In this document: in pieces, positions 18,608-26,944 of the stretch | Position numbering within the stretch: the first letter of the stretch is position 1 | Layout of the letters: every line of letters starts with the position of its first letter | From: Sphaerisporangium rufum | GTDB lineage: Bacteria; Actinomycetota; Actinomycetes; Streptosporangiales; Streptosporangiaceae | DNA: 56,708 nucleotides | NCBI RefSeq assembly: GCF_016863395.1 | Contig: NZ_BOOU01000042.1 | Span: 1 to 56,708 of the forward strand | Direction: 5' to 3' | Program-made: the position numbers and the translations under genes | Notes under the pieces: model-generated | What the model was told of the DNA's origin: nothing | Database searches by the model: none | The model's input: the letters and a program-made list of their open reading frames with translations, nothing else

Positions 18608-20017
18608 TCAGCGCCGGGTCAGCAGCGGATGCCAGCTGCCGTACTTCTGGCTGTCACGGGCCTCCCCGGAGAGCCGGACGATCTTCGAGCCGTCCAGGCT
18701 GACCAGCGCCAGCCGGGCGTCGAACTCGTCCTCGCACTCGCCCAGGCACTGCCAGCCGATGAGGTGGCCATCGTCCGCCCAGGCGTTCACCTGCAGCATC
18801 TTCTGCCGGCCTACCACCTGGCCGGTGGCCACGTCGAGCACCTCGGTCAGCGGCCCCGGGTCGGCGGGAGGGCGCTCCAGCTCCTCGCCGGAGTACGTCC
18901 GGGCCGGCTCGGGGATCTTCGGCTTCACCCGACCGCTGTACAACCGTCCGCCGGGCGAGTAGCCGGCCTCGCCGGACGAGTAGGCGGCCTGGTAGGTCCC
19001 GCCCACGTCCTGGACGGACGGGGGCCGCAGGCGGCCGTCCAGGTCGTAAAAGAGCTCGTTCGGTACCGGTTCGCCGCCCGGTTCGGCCGGCGGGCGCTGC
19101 GCCGCCGGGTTCGGTTCGATGACCAGGGTTCCGTCGAGGCTCCACCGGAACGGGGTGGCGTCGAACAGCCCGTCGGCGCCGGAAGCCCCCCGGTGGAAGG
19201 CCACCTGCCCGGAGGCCGCGTCCACGATGTGGAAGCCGAGGCGCCGGGTCGGCGAACTCTTCCAGCTGTTCCCGTCGGCGGAGATGTCGATGCGGACCGA
19301 CGGGTCCTGGTCGAAGGAGGTGACCAGGATCCGGGAACCGTCCGGCGACCAGGCCACGTCCGTCGCCGGCTGCGGCAGGGCGATCCACCGCACCTGCCGG
19401 GTCGCCATGTCCAGGATGCCCACCCGGCGGGCCGGCAGGTCGCGCTCCAGCACCGCCGCGTACTTCAGCCCGGGCGCGACGTCCACCTGCGACCAGCCGG
19501 TCTCCTCGTAGGAGCCGGTGCCCGGGTCGTACAGGTACCAGGTGCTGTGGGCACGGTCGCTGTTCTTGCCGATCTTCTCGGTGCCGGAGACGTAGTAGGC
19601 GGCGACCGCGATCCGCCCGGCGGCGATCAGCTTCTTCGGCGGGGAGTCGCCGGTGTCGGTGTGGACGTCCAGCGATGCCGGCAGTTCCGCGGGCGTCACC
19701 TCGCGCGGTACGGGCACCGGGGCGCCGGTGTCCACCGGCGTCGGGGCGGGGTAGGTCGGCGCCGGGGACGCCGGGGAGGTGGCGGCCGGGGACGCGGGGT
19801 CGGTCGCGGCGGGCGGGGTGCCGTCCAGCAGGCGGGGCGCGAGCATGCCGCCGGTCACGATCGCGGCGGTCGCGGCGGCGGCCAGCGCCATCGTGCCCGA
19901 CCGGCGGGCGGTGCGGTGCCGCCGGCCGCGCAGCGCCCGGTCGGCCAGGTCGGGCGGGATCCGGGCCTCCTCGGCCCATTCCTTGAGCGCCTCGGACACC
20001 AGGGGGCGCAGGGTCAT
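18608..20017 (-). CDS. Membrane-anchored beta-propeller-like protein paired with a sigma factor
   Basis: A 469-residue type II membrane protein. The first 38 residues are cytoplasmic (ALKEWAEEARIPPDLADRALRGRR), followed by one membrane helix (about 41-61), a Pro/Ala/Thr linker and a large extracytoplasmic region. That region has repeated segments typical of WD40/TolB-like propellers: VAWSPDGSRILVTSFD, FRWSLDGTLVIEP, GYSPGGRLYS. The ATG overlaps the stop codon of the upstream sigma factor as ATGA and has AAGGAGGT upstream. Small proteins in this place are often anti-sigma factors; here I infer that the N-terminal 38 residues may hold the sigma factor and that the propeller senses an outside signal. 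No zinc-binding anti-sigma motif is visible. Confidence 0.7.
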   Translation of the reverse strand: MTLRPLVSEALKEWAEEARIPPDLADRALRGRRHRTARRSGTMALAAAATAAIVTGGMLAPRLLDGTPPAATDPASPAATSPASPAPTYPAPTPVDTGAPVPVPREVTPAELPASLDVHTDTGDSPPKKLIAAGRIAVAAYYVSGTEKIGKNSDRAHSTWYLYDPGTGSYEETGWSQVDVAPGLKYAAVLERDLPARRVGILDMATRQVRWIALPQPATDVAWSPDGSRILVTSFDQDPSVRIDISADGNSWKSSPTRRLGFHIVDAASGQVAFHRGASGADGLFDATPFRWSLDGTLVIEPNPAAQRPPAEPGGEPVPNELFYDLDGRLRPPSVQDVGGTYQAAYSSGEAGYSPGGRLYSGRVKPKIPEPARTYSGEELERPPADPGPLTEVLDVATGQVVGRQKMLQVNAWADDGHLIGWQCLGECEDEFDARLALVSLDGSKIVRLSGEARDSQKYGSWHPLLTRR

Positions 20018-20547
20018 GATTGGACCTCCTTGATCGAGGGCCGGGACGCGGAGTCCAGGTCGGCGAGCTCGGGCGCCAGGACGCGCAGCCGGGCGAGCGA
20101 GCGGTGGACCGTGCTGCGGACGGTGCCGACGGAGCAGCCCATGATCTGGGCCACCTCGGCCTCCGGCAGGTCGGCGAAGAAGCGGAGCACCAGGGCGGCG
20201 CGCTGGCGCGCGGTCAGCCGGGCGAGCGCGCGGCGGAGCACGAGTTTCAGTTCGGCCGCGTGCGTGTCGTCGCGGCCCGGCACGTCCGGCGCCTCGGGGA
20301 CCACGGTCTCCGGCCGCCGCGCGGCGCGGCGCCACCAGCTCACCTGCTCGCGGTACATGGCCCGCCGGACGTACGGCTCGGGATCGTCGACGCGTTCCCA
20401 GCGCGCCGCGGCCCGGGCCAGCACCGTCTGCAGCAGGTCTTCGGCCGCGTGCTGGTCACCGCCGGTCAGCAGGTAGCCCAGCCTCATCAGCGCCGGCGAG
20501 CGCGACGCCACGAACTCGCGGAAACGTCGCTCCTCGGCAACGTCCAC
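20014..20547 (-). CDS. SigE-family ECF RNA polymerase sigma factor
   Basis: A 177-residue group 4 sigma factor with region 2 (RFREFVASRSPALMRLGYLLTGG, then AEDLLQTVLARAAARW) and region 4 (LTARQRAALVLRFFADLPEAEVAQIMGCSVGTVRSTVHRSLARL). This is the actinobacterial SigE-family signature. The GTG at 20545-20547 is preferred because GGAGGT lies four bases upstream; the ORF's first GTG overlaps that Shine-Dalgarno. It is translationally coupled to the downstream membrane protein, suggesting a sigma/regulator pair. Targets are unknown. It is divergent from the APS kinase gene, about 100 bases away. Confidence 0.9.
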   Translation of the reverse strand: MDVAEERRFREFVASRSPALMRLGYLLTGGDQHAAEDLLQTVLARAAARWERVDDPEPYVRRAMYREQVSWWRRAARRPETVVPEAPDVPGRDDTHAAELKLVLRRALARLTARQRAALVLRFFADLPEAEVAQIMGCSVGTVRSTVHRSLARLRVLAPELADLDSASRPSIKEVQS

Positions 20548-20632
20548 GATCACCTCCGGAGGGTTGGATGTCCTCCTGTTGACGCTCTGGGACCACCCCG
20601 GCTATGCCTCTACCGCGGGCTCTCCGGTTCAC

Positions 20633-20638
20633 TATCCT
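20633..20638 (+). promoter_or_regulatory. -10 box TATCCT of a leaderless APS kinase gene
   Basis: TATCCT is followed by six bases (GTGCCG) and then the GTG chosen as start at 20645. An in-frame GTG also lies immediately after the box at 20639. No Shine-Dalgarno is present. Confidence 0.5.
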
Positions 20639-20644
20639 GTGCCG

Positions 20645-21913
20645 GTGGGAAACGTGGAGCGGACGGCCGTCGCGCCGGAGAACGCCGGACCCGACCTGTC
20701 GTGGACACCGGACGCACGCGAGCTGGCCGACCTGGAGCTGCTGCTGGGCGGCGCCTTCGGCCCGCTGACCGGCTTCCTCGGCTCGGCCGACGTCGCCTCG
20801 GTGACCGAGAACGGCCGGCTCGCCGACGGCACGCCGTGGCCCGACCCGGTCACCCTGTACCTCCCGCACGACCATCCGGTGTCCGCCGGCGACGAGCTGG
20901 TGCTGCGCGACCCGGAGGGCGCCGGGCTCGCCGTGCTCGCCGTCACCGAGCGCACCGCCGACGGGCTGGTCGCCGGGCCGGTGCGCTCGCTGGGGGCCGC
21001 CGAGCACGGCCCGTTCGCCCGGTTGCGCCGCCCGCCGGCCGAGGTGCGCGCCGAGGCCGGCGGCCGTCCGGTGCTGGCCGTCACCATGCGGGGGCCGCTG
21101 GACGACCTCGGCGAGATCACCGCGACCGCCCAAGAGCTGGACGCGGCGATCCTGCTGCTGCCGCTGGCCTTCGGCGAGAGCGGCCCGGGGGTGGTGCGGG
21201 CGGCGCTCAAGGCGCGCGACCGGCTGCCGGCCGGCACCCGGGTGGTCGTGGCGCCGCTGGCCCCGCGCGAGCCGGAGATCGATCTGGAGTTGCGCGAGCA
21301 CCTGGCCACCGCCTACGGCGCCACCGAGCACCTGGCCGGTCCGGAACCGGTCACGCTGCCCGGCCCGCCGCACCGGCGCGGGCTGGTGGTCTTCTTCACC
21401 GGCCTGTCCGGTTCGGGCAAGTCGACGATCGCGCGCTGCCTGCGGGACGCGCTGCTGGAGCGTGGCGGCCGCACGGTCACCTACCTGGACGGGGACGTCG
21501 TGCGGCGCCTGCTGTCGGCCGGCCTCACCTTCTCGCGTGCCGACCGCGACCTGAACATCCGCCGGATCGGCTTCGTGGCCGCCGAGGTGGCCCGGCACGG
21601 CGGCCTGGCGATCTGCGCGCCGATCGCACCGTACGCCGCCACCCGCGACGAGGTGCGGCACATGGTGGAGGAGGTCGGCGCCGACTTCCTGCTGGTGCAC
21701 GTGTCGACCCCGCTGGAGGAGTGCGAGCGGCGCGACCGCAAGGGCCTGTACGCCAAGGCGCGGGCCGGGCTGATCCCGGAGTTCACCGGGATCTCCGACC
21801 CCTACGAGGAGCCCGGCGACGCCGATCTGGCCATCGACACGACCGGCGTGCCGGTGGACCGGGCCGTGGAGTCGGTGGTCCGGCTGCTGGAGACCGGCGG
21901 CTGGGTGCGCTGA
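20645..21913 (+). CDS. Adenylyl-sulfate (APS) kinase with degenerate ATP-sulfurylase N-terminal half
   Basis: A 422-residue protein. The C-terminal part (about 245-420) is a complete APS kinase that makes PAPS: Walker A GLSGSGKS (253-260), DGDVVR, RRIGFVAAEVARHGG, KGLYAKARAGLIPEF and SDPYEEP. The N-terminal 235 residues look like ATP sulfurylase: LELLLGGAFGPLTGFL (31-46) matches its PUA-like domain and DLELREHLATAYGATEHLAG resembles its end. But the Q-x-R-N-P-x-H catalytic site is replaced near 147-156 by TMRGPLDDLG, and no HxGH is seen. So only kinase activity is expected, with APS coming from CysDN at 33.7-36.0 kb. Start chosen by the leaderless promoter. The symbol cysC would fit the kinase half only. 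Confidence 0.85.
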   Translation: MGNVERTAVAPENAGPDLSWTPDARELADLELLLGGAFGPLTGFLGSADVASVTENGRLADGTPWPDPVTLYLPHDHPVSAGDELVLRDPEGAGLAVLAVTERTADGLVAGPVRSLGAAEHGPFARLRRPPAEVRAEAGGRPVLAVTMRGPLDDLGEITATAQELDAAILLLPLAFGESGPGVVRAALKARDRLPAGTRVVVAPLAPREPEIDLELREHLATAYGATEHLAGPEPVTLPGPPHRRGLVVFFTGLSGSGKSTIARCLRDALLERGGRTVTYLDGDVVRRLLSAGLTFSRADRDLNIRRIGFVAAEVARHGGLAICAPIAPYAATRDEVRHMVEEVGADFLLVHVSTPLEECERRDRKGLYAKARAGLIPEFTGISDPYEEPGDADLAIDTTGVPVDRAVESVVRLLETGGWVR

Positions 21914-21919
21914 GCCCGC

Positions 21920-22975
21920 TCACCGGCCGGGCACCGGCGTCGAGCTGAAGTACGGCGCGCGGGCCAGCTCGGCGAAGGCCCGGCCGGCGGCCTCGGTGGT
22001 GTCGAATCGGGTGTCCCCGCGCGGCCCGGCCGCGGCTTCGGCGTAGACCAGCGCCTTTATCTGCGGGTACGCACGGATCTGCCGGCGGACCGTCTCGTAG
22101 AAGGTGACCTTGGCGCCGGGGTCGTCCGGACGCTCGGCGACCCCCCACTCCGCCACCATGATCGGCTTACCGGGGTAATGCCGCTGGGTCCACCGGTAGA
22201 ACCCGGACCGGCGCGGGTGGTCGACCAGGGCGGCGAAGTCGCCGGCCCGCCCGCCGGCGTAGCGCTCGACGCCGATCCAGTCCACCACGTCGTCGCCGGG
22301 GTACAGCCGCCCGGACCATGGCCCGTCCGGCCGGCCGGCCGGCCCCGCGAAGGTCATCACGGTCACGGCGTTGCGCACCCCGTGCCGGCGCAGCCGCAGC
22401 ACCACGTGCCGGAACATCGCGGCGTAGTCCGCGGCGGTCATCCCCGAACCGGGCCGCTCGCGCACGTCGCGCTCCGGCCCCGGGTGCAGGGCCAGGAAGA
22501 ACCGGCCGGGCAGCCGGCGCCGGATCCGCTCGGCGAGCCGGTCGACGCGGCGGTCGGCCGCACCCGCGGCGATCTCGGCCCAGGTGTCGCCCGGGGACGG
22601 CGTCCAGTCGATCAGCAGCAACCGGTGCCTGGCCAGCCGGCGCTCGGCCGGCGTGGGGAAATCATCGCCGCCGCGGTGGTACACGTGGAGGATGTCGGCC
22701 CGGCGGCCCATCCGCTTCTCGGCGGCGGCGACGGCCGCCGCGGGCCGCCGCCCGCCGGCCAGGTCCGGTGCCACTCCCCACCAGGCGCCGCAGCCCGGGA
22801 TGAGCTTGGCGGTGGCCGCGCATCCCGGCGCGCCGCTCGCCGTCCACCCCGGGGGCGGGCGCTCGTCGGCCAGCGGAGGCCGGGGAGGACGCGCGGAGAC
22901 CATGGCGTAGACGATCAGCCCGCAGCCGGCGGCGAGACCGGCCGCGAAAAACCATATTCCCGCCATTCTACGCAA
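21920..22975 (-). CDS. Membrane-anchored GH26-like (mannanase-like) protein
   Basis: About 350 residues. An N-terminal membrane helix (MAGIWFFAAGLAAGCGLIVYA) anchors a secreted domain. The catalytic-type region includes FFLALHPGPERDV, MTAADYAAMFRHVVLRLRRHGV, YPGDDVVDWIGVERY, and PIMVAEWGV, where Glu is the expected nucleophile, matching GH26-like actinobacterial proteins. In relatives I recall, the first segment reads H-x-E-P-E; here it reads H-P-G-P-E, so the acid/base Glu may be lost. Start: AGGAGG at 22986-22991 lies ten bases before a TTG (22973-22975), while the first ATG (22966) is 19 bases away, so I prefer TTG. It is convergent with the APS kinase gene and divergent from the Wzz-like gene. 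Confidence 0.65.
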   Translation of the reverse strand: MRRMAGIWFFAAGLAAGCGLIVYAMVSARPPRPPLADERPPPGWTASGAPGCAATAKLIPGCGAWWGVAPDLAGGRRPAAAVAAAEKRMGRRADILHVYHRGGDDFPTPAERRLARHRLLLIDWTPSPGDTWAEIAAGAADRRVDRLAERIRRRLPGRFFLALHPGPERDVRERPGSGMTAADYAAMFRHVVLRLRRHGVRNAVTVMTFAGPAGRPDGPWSGRLYPGDDVVDWIGVERYAGGRAGDFAALVDHPRRSGFYRWTQRHYPGKPIMVAEWGVAERPDDPGAKVTFYETVRRQIRAYPQIKALVYAEAAAGPRGDTRFDTTEAAGRAFAELARAPYFSSTPVPGR

Positions 22976-23350
22976 GACCCGTAAACCTCCTGCCGTGCGA
23001 TTGCCCGCACCGGCCGCAGCCGGCCGGACGGTATTCACCTTCCCATCGATCCGGGCCGATCGCCGGAAACTCATCCATGATCGGCCGGTCGCGCGCCGAC
23101 CGGGATCCCGGGTACGCCATCGGCAGAACCCGCAGGTAGCGCCCGAGTGTGCCCGCCAATAAATTGGCATTTATTACAAAATCCGAAAGGAAGGCAGGTC
23201 AGAAAAACGCCGGTACCGGATCGGAAAATCTTGGGTTGCGCCTATAGTTCTCTAGGTCTGCGCCACGGGGGAGGCGACCAGAGACGGCAGTCACTCCGCG
23301 ACCGGGCAGATCCCTCGGCGAACCCCCACAGCGAGAGGCCGGCCGTTTCG
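22976..23350. other. Divergent promoter region of the GH26-like and Wzz-like genes
   Basis: The 375-base region holds the AT-rich segment 23155-23215 with nested dyads and a TATAGT box at 23243-23248 that could serve the Wzz-like gene. No gene fits in it. Confidence 0.5.
23155..23175. promoter_or_regulatory. Nested palindromes in an AT-rich island
   Basis: GCCAAT-AA-ATTGGC (23155-23168) overlaps AATAAA-TTGGCA-TTTATT (23158-23175). Both have perfect six-base arms. They lie between two divergent surface-polysaccharide-type genes in DNA far richer in A and T than the neighbourhood, so an operator or a small folded RNA is plausible. Confidence 0.45.
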
Positions 23351-24586
23351 ATGAGCCACCCGGCGTCCTCCTTCTCCGTCCCCCGCCCCGGGCGCGGGGT
23401 CATCGGTCTCGGCGCGGCGCTGCGGCGGCGCCGTACCGTGCTGATCGCGTTCCTGCTCGCCGGGGCGTGCGGCGGCGGCGCCGCCCTCGCGGTCACCCCG
23501 CCCTCCTACGCCGCGACCGCCGAGGTGCTCGTCCTGGCCACCGGCGTACCGGACCAGGCCGGCCCGGCGACCGGCCGCCGGGAGCCGCCGGACCTCGGCA
23601 CCGAGGCCCGGCTGGCCCGCTCGGCCGCCGTCGCCGCCCGCGCCGCCCGCACGCTGAAGGCCGCCGACCCCGCCGCCCTGCGCGACCGGGTCACCGTGGC
23701 GGTGCCCTCCGGGTCGGCGGTGCTCGCCCTCTCCTTCACCGCCGGTGACCCGGCGAACGCCGCCGCCGGCGCGGCGGCGTTCGCCCAGGCCTATCTCGAC
23801 GACCGGGCGGCGACGGCGGCCGCGACGCTGGACCTCCAGGCCAAGGCGCTGTCGGCCCGGCTGCGGCAGACCGAGGCGGCGCTGTCCGGCGCGGCCACCC
23901 GGCTCGCCCGGCTGGCACCCGGCTCGGCCGGGCACGCCGTCGCCGCCGACCGGCAGCGCGTTCTGGCCCGGCAGCTCGACGCGCTCACCGCCAGGTACGA
24001 CGCGCTGACCACCGTGGCGGTCACCCCCGGCACCGTCATCAGCGACGCCCGGCCACCCGCCGCGCCCGCCGGGCCCGGCCCGCCGCTCTACCTGGCCGGC
24101 GGGGTCTTCGCCGGCCTGCTGGCCGGTATCGGGGCCGCCCTGGCCCGCGACCGGCTCGACACCCGGCTGCGCGACCCCGCCGACGTGGAGCGCCGCACCG
24201 GCCTGACCGTGCTGTGCGAGGGTGACGGTCCGCACGAGCTGCGCGAGCTGGCGATCTCGGTGTCCCGGCGGCTGCGGGACGGCGGCGAGCTGCTCGTGCG
24301 GGCCGTCACCCCGGGCGCCGACCCCGAGCCTCTCGCCGACGAACTCCGCACGGCCATGGCCGGGCTCGCCCCGATCTGGGTGCGCACCGACCACGCCGCC
24401 GGGGCCGACGCCGCGCTGCTGCTGATCGCCGGGGGCGACACCCGCACCTGGCATCTCGCCGGCGCCGTCCACCGGCTGCGCCGCACCGGCACCCCGGTGC
24501 TCGGCGTCGTCATGTCACCCGGCGGCGAGCCGCCGCCCCGGCCGGGCCGCCGCCACCCCGCCGGTCCGGCCGCGCACGCCTCGTGA
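23351..24586 (+). CDS. Wzz-like chain-length/export protein with degenerate BY-kinase-like tail
   Basis: A 411-residue inner membrane protein. Two membrane helices (about 29-50 and 238-257) flank an extracytoplasmic helical part rich in Ala (ATLDLQAKALSARLRQTEAAL), the layout of Wzz/polysaccharide co-polymerases. The cytoplasmic end (about 270-395) has the strand pattern of a BY-kinase or ParA-type fold (GELLVRAVTPGADPEPLADEL, then DAALLLIAGGD, then TPVLGVVMSP) but no Walker A lysine motif, so it should not hydrolyse ATP. Such proteins set polymer length and work with a Wzy polymerase, which I do not see in this window. Only a weak GAGAGG lies upstream of the ATG. Confidence 0.7.
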   Translation: MSHPASSFSVPRPGRGVIGLGAALRRRRTVLIAFLLAGACGGGAALAVTPPSYAATAEVLVLATGVPDQAGPATGRREPPDLGTEARLARSAAVAARAARTLKAADPAALRDRVTVAVPSGSAVLALSFTAGDPANAAAGAAAFAQAYLDDRAATAAATLDLQAKALSARLRQTEAALSGAATRLARLAPGSAGHAVAADRQRVLARQLDALTARYDALTTVAVTPGTVISDARPPAAPAGPGPPLYLAGGVFAGLLAGIGAALARDRLDTRLRDPADVERRTGLTVLCEGDGPHELRELAISVSRRLRDGGELLVRAVTPGADPEPLADELRTAMAGLAPIWVRTDHAAGADAALLLIAGGDTRTWHLAGAVHRLRRTGTPVLGVVMSPGGEPPPRPGRRHPAGPAAHAS

Positions 24587-24740
24587 GCCCCCGCCCGCGT
24601 CATGAACGGCGGGAAGCGACCGTCAGCGCCGCGTTCCGCCCGTCTTCCTGCGCCGGGACGACCGGCCGGTGAGGAATCGGCCCTGCTGGGCATGAGTCCG
24701 TGGCAGAACCGACCGGCCGCCGCTCCGCCATCTCGAAGAG

Positions 24741-25859
24741 GTGATCAGCTTGCGCTATCCCCCGCCGGCCCCGCGTCCGTCCTCCGCCGCCCCGGCGGCC
24801 TCTGATCCCCTCGAATCCGCCCGGACATCCGGCCCGGGCCTGCCCGGCCGGCCGCTGCTGGCCACCGTCCCGTCCCCGCGGACCGCACCCGAGTCCGCCG
24901 CACCGGCCGACGGCACCTCCCCGCCCGGTGTCCCGGACCCCGCCGAGGCGGGCGTGGACCTGAGCGGCGGCGCGAGCGCGGACGGCGCGGGCACCGCCAT
25001 CGGGCGGGCCCCGCACCCGATGCCGCCGACCGGGTCACGCCGCCGCCCGGCGCCCTGGGCGCGCCGGCTCGCCGCGCGACGCGCGCCGTCCCCGGTGCCG
25101 GACACCATCGAGGCGCATCTCGCCGAGGTCTTCGGCCATCCGGTCCGCGCCGTCCCGCTGGTCCGGCCCGACCGGCGGGCCGGCCGCAAGCCGGTCCTGG
25201 CGGTACGCGGGCCGTCCGGCAGGCCGCTCGCCTTCGTGAAGGTCGGCGACCACGACCGCGCGCGGGCGCTGGTCCGGCACGAGGCCGAGACCCTGCGGCT
25301 GGTCGCCGCCGCCCGGCCGCAGGTCGTGACGGCGCCCGACGTGCTGTACCACGACGAGTGGCACGGGCTGGAACTGCTGGCCCTGGCCCCGCTGCCGGTG
25401 CGCCGGGGCCGGGTGCCGGCCGCCTTGCTGAACCGGGCCGTGCACGAGATCGCCCTGCTCGGCCGGTCCATGGCGGGCGCCGGCCCGCAGACGACCACCG
25501 GGCACGCCTGGCACGGCGACTTCTCGGCGTGGAACATCGCGCCCGGTCCCGGCGGCCGGTTGCTGGTGTGGGACTGGGAACGCTTCGCCACCGGCGTCCC
25601 GCTCGGTTTCGACGCGCTGCACCACGCCTTCCAGCGGGCGCTGCGCCGGATGCGGCCGCGCGCCGCCGCCGAGTCCTGCGTCGCCCGTTCGTTCCGCACC
25701 CTCGCCCCGTTCGGCCTGTCGGCCGGAGAGGCGCGCCAGGCCGCCGTGCACTACCTGATCGCGATCGCCGACCGCTACGAGCAGGACGGCCATCACCCGC
25801 TCGGCCCGCCCGCCGACTGGCTGACCCCGGTGATCGACGCCCAGGAGGCCATCTGGTGA
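24741..25859 (+). CDS. APH-fold phosphotransferase (substrate unknown)
   Basis: A protein of up to 372 residues. The C-terminal two thirds carry the aminoglycoside-phosphotransferase/choline-kinase fold: a nucleotide lobe with LAFVKVGDHDRARALVRHE, the catalytic loop WHGDFSAWN near residues 256-265 and the metal-binding VWDWERF. The first 110 residues are low-complexity Pro/Ala/Gly and may not be translated: the GTG at 24741 has its only Shine-Dalgarno-like bases too close, and a TTG at 24750 or the ATG at 25020 are alternatives. It follows the Wzz-like gene by 154 bases in the same direction, so a role in sugar or lipid-carrier phosphorylation is possible, but drug inactivation is not excluded. 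Confidence 0.65.
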   Translation: MISLRYPPPAPRPSSAAPAASDPLESARTSGPGLPGRPLLATVPSPRTAPESAAPADGTSPPGVPDPAEAGVDLSGGASADGAGTAIGRAPHPMPPTGSRRRPAPWARRLAARRAPSPVPDTIEAHLAEVFGHPVRAVPLVRPDRRAGRKPVLAVRGPSGRPLAFVKVGDHDRARALVRHEAETLRLVAAARPQVVTAPDVLYHDEWHGLELLALAPLPVRRGRVPAALLNRAVHEIALLGRSMAGAGPQTTTGHAWHGDFSAWNIAPGPGGRLLVWDWERFATGVPLGFDALHHAFQRALRRMRPRAAAESCVARSFRTLAPFGLSAGEARQAAVHYLIAIADRYEQDGHHPLGPPADWLTPVIDAQEAIW

Positions 25860-25937
25860 GGGGCCGGCCGGTCGCCCGGCGCGTTCCGATGGGACGACGT
25901 CCCGATAGCGGCGAAGACCACTATGCCGCCATGCGGA

Positions 25938-26744
25938 TCACCGCTTGCGGGCGACGCCGCCGACGATGACCCAGGGTGACTTCCGGCCGGCGGGCGGCTC
26001 GATCGCCGGGCGCCAGCGGGCCACCTCGACCAGGCCCGGTTCCACCGGCTCGAAGCCGGCGAAGAAGGCCCGCACCTCGTCCCGGGTCCGCGGGGTGAGC
26101 GGGGCGCCCGCGCCGCGGAAGCCCTGCTTGGCGGACTCCATGACCTGGTCGGGAGCCTCGTTGACGGTGTGCGAGATGACCAGATGGCTGCCGGGCGCCA
26201 TGACCTCGGCGAACCGGGCCAGGATGCCCGCCGGATCCTCTTCGTCGGAGACGAAGTGCAGCACGGCCACCATCAGCACGGCCACCGGCGCCCCGAAGTC
26301 GATGAACCGCCGGGTCTCCGGATGGTCGATGATCTCCCCGGGCCGGCGCAGATCACCCTGGATCACGGTGACCGAATCGCTGGTGGCGAGCAGCGCCTGC
26401 CCGTGCGCGACGACGACCGGGTCGTAGTCGACGTAGACGACGCGGGCGTCGGGCACCGCGGCGAGCGCCACCTCGTGCACGTTCTGCTGCGTGGGCAGCC
26501 CGGTGCCGATGTCCAGGAACTGCCGAATGCCGCACTCCTCGGCCAGGTACCGGACGGCCCGGCCGAGGAACGCGCGGTTGGCCTTGGCGGTGGCAGGCGC
26601 GCCCGGATTGGTGCCGATCATCTGGTCGCCGGCCGCCCGGTCCGCGGCGTAGTTGTTCTTGCCACCGAGGATGTAGTCGTAGATACGGGCCCCGTTCGGG
26701 ATGCGGGTGTCGATGCCGCTCGGTGCCGGCCGTTCGTCCGCCAT
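25938..26744 (-). CDS. DUF574 (SAM-dependent methyltransferase) protein
   Basis: A 268-residue protein of the actinobacteria-specific S-adenosyl methyltransferase family once called DUF574. Diagnostic parts are the N-terminal PSGIDTRIPNGARIYDYILGGKNN, FLDIGTGLPTQQNVHEVA (SAM-binding motif I, near 78-95), VVYVDYDPVV and the region VISHTVNEAPDQV. These genes are abundant in actinomycetes and their substrates are mostly unknown. The ATG at 26744 has GGAGGG five bases upstream. It sits alone between the APH-fold gene and the sulfotransferase; common strand with the sulfotransferase but a 200-base gap argues against a single operon. Confidence 0.9.
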   Translation of the reverse strand: MADERPAPSGIDTRIPNGARIYDYILGGKNNYAADRAAGDQMIGTNPGAPATAKANRAFLGRAVRYLAEECGIRQFLDIGTGLPTQQNVHEVALAAVPDARVVYVDYDPVVVAHGQALLATSDSVTVIQGDLRRPGEIIDHPETRRFIDFGAPVAVLMVAVLHFVSDEEDPAGILARFAEVMAPGSHLVISHTVNEAPDQVMESAKQGFRGAGAPLTPRTRDEVRAFFAGFEPVEPGLVEVARWRPAIEPPAGRKSPWVIVGGVARKR

Positions 26745-26944
26745 GTCGCCCTCCACCCGCCCGCACGGGCGTGCACCGTCGATCGCCGTCAGGCATGATC
26801 TTAGGTGGCCGGACGCGCCGAATGAGGATTTGTCGCGGCATCAACCGCTATCTGGCGGTAATGAGCACCGGCGTCCGTGGCCGCGGAACGCCCGGCGGGC
26901 CCGGACCGCCCGGCCGGTGCCGGACGGCTCCGGCCGGATCGCGG

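Noticed and set aside
20645-21913. Bifunctional ATP sulfurylase/APS kinase
   Set aside because: The sulfurylase catalytic motifs are missing, so only the kinase activity is supported.
24741-25859. Aminoglycoside resistance gene
   Set aside because: The APH fold is shared by many kinases, and the neighbours point to surface glycan metabolism. There is no specific match to a resistance enzyme.
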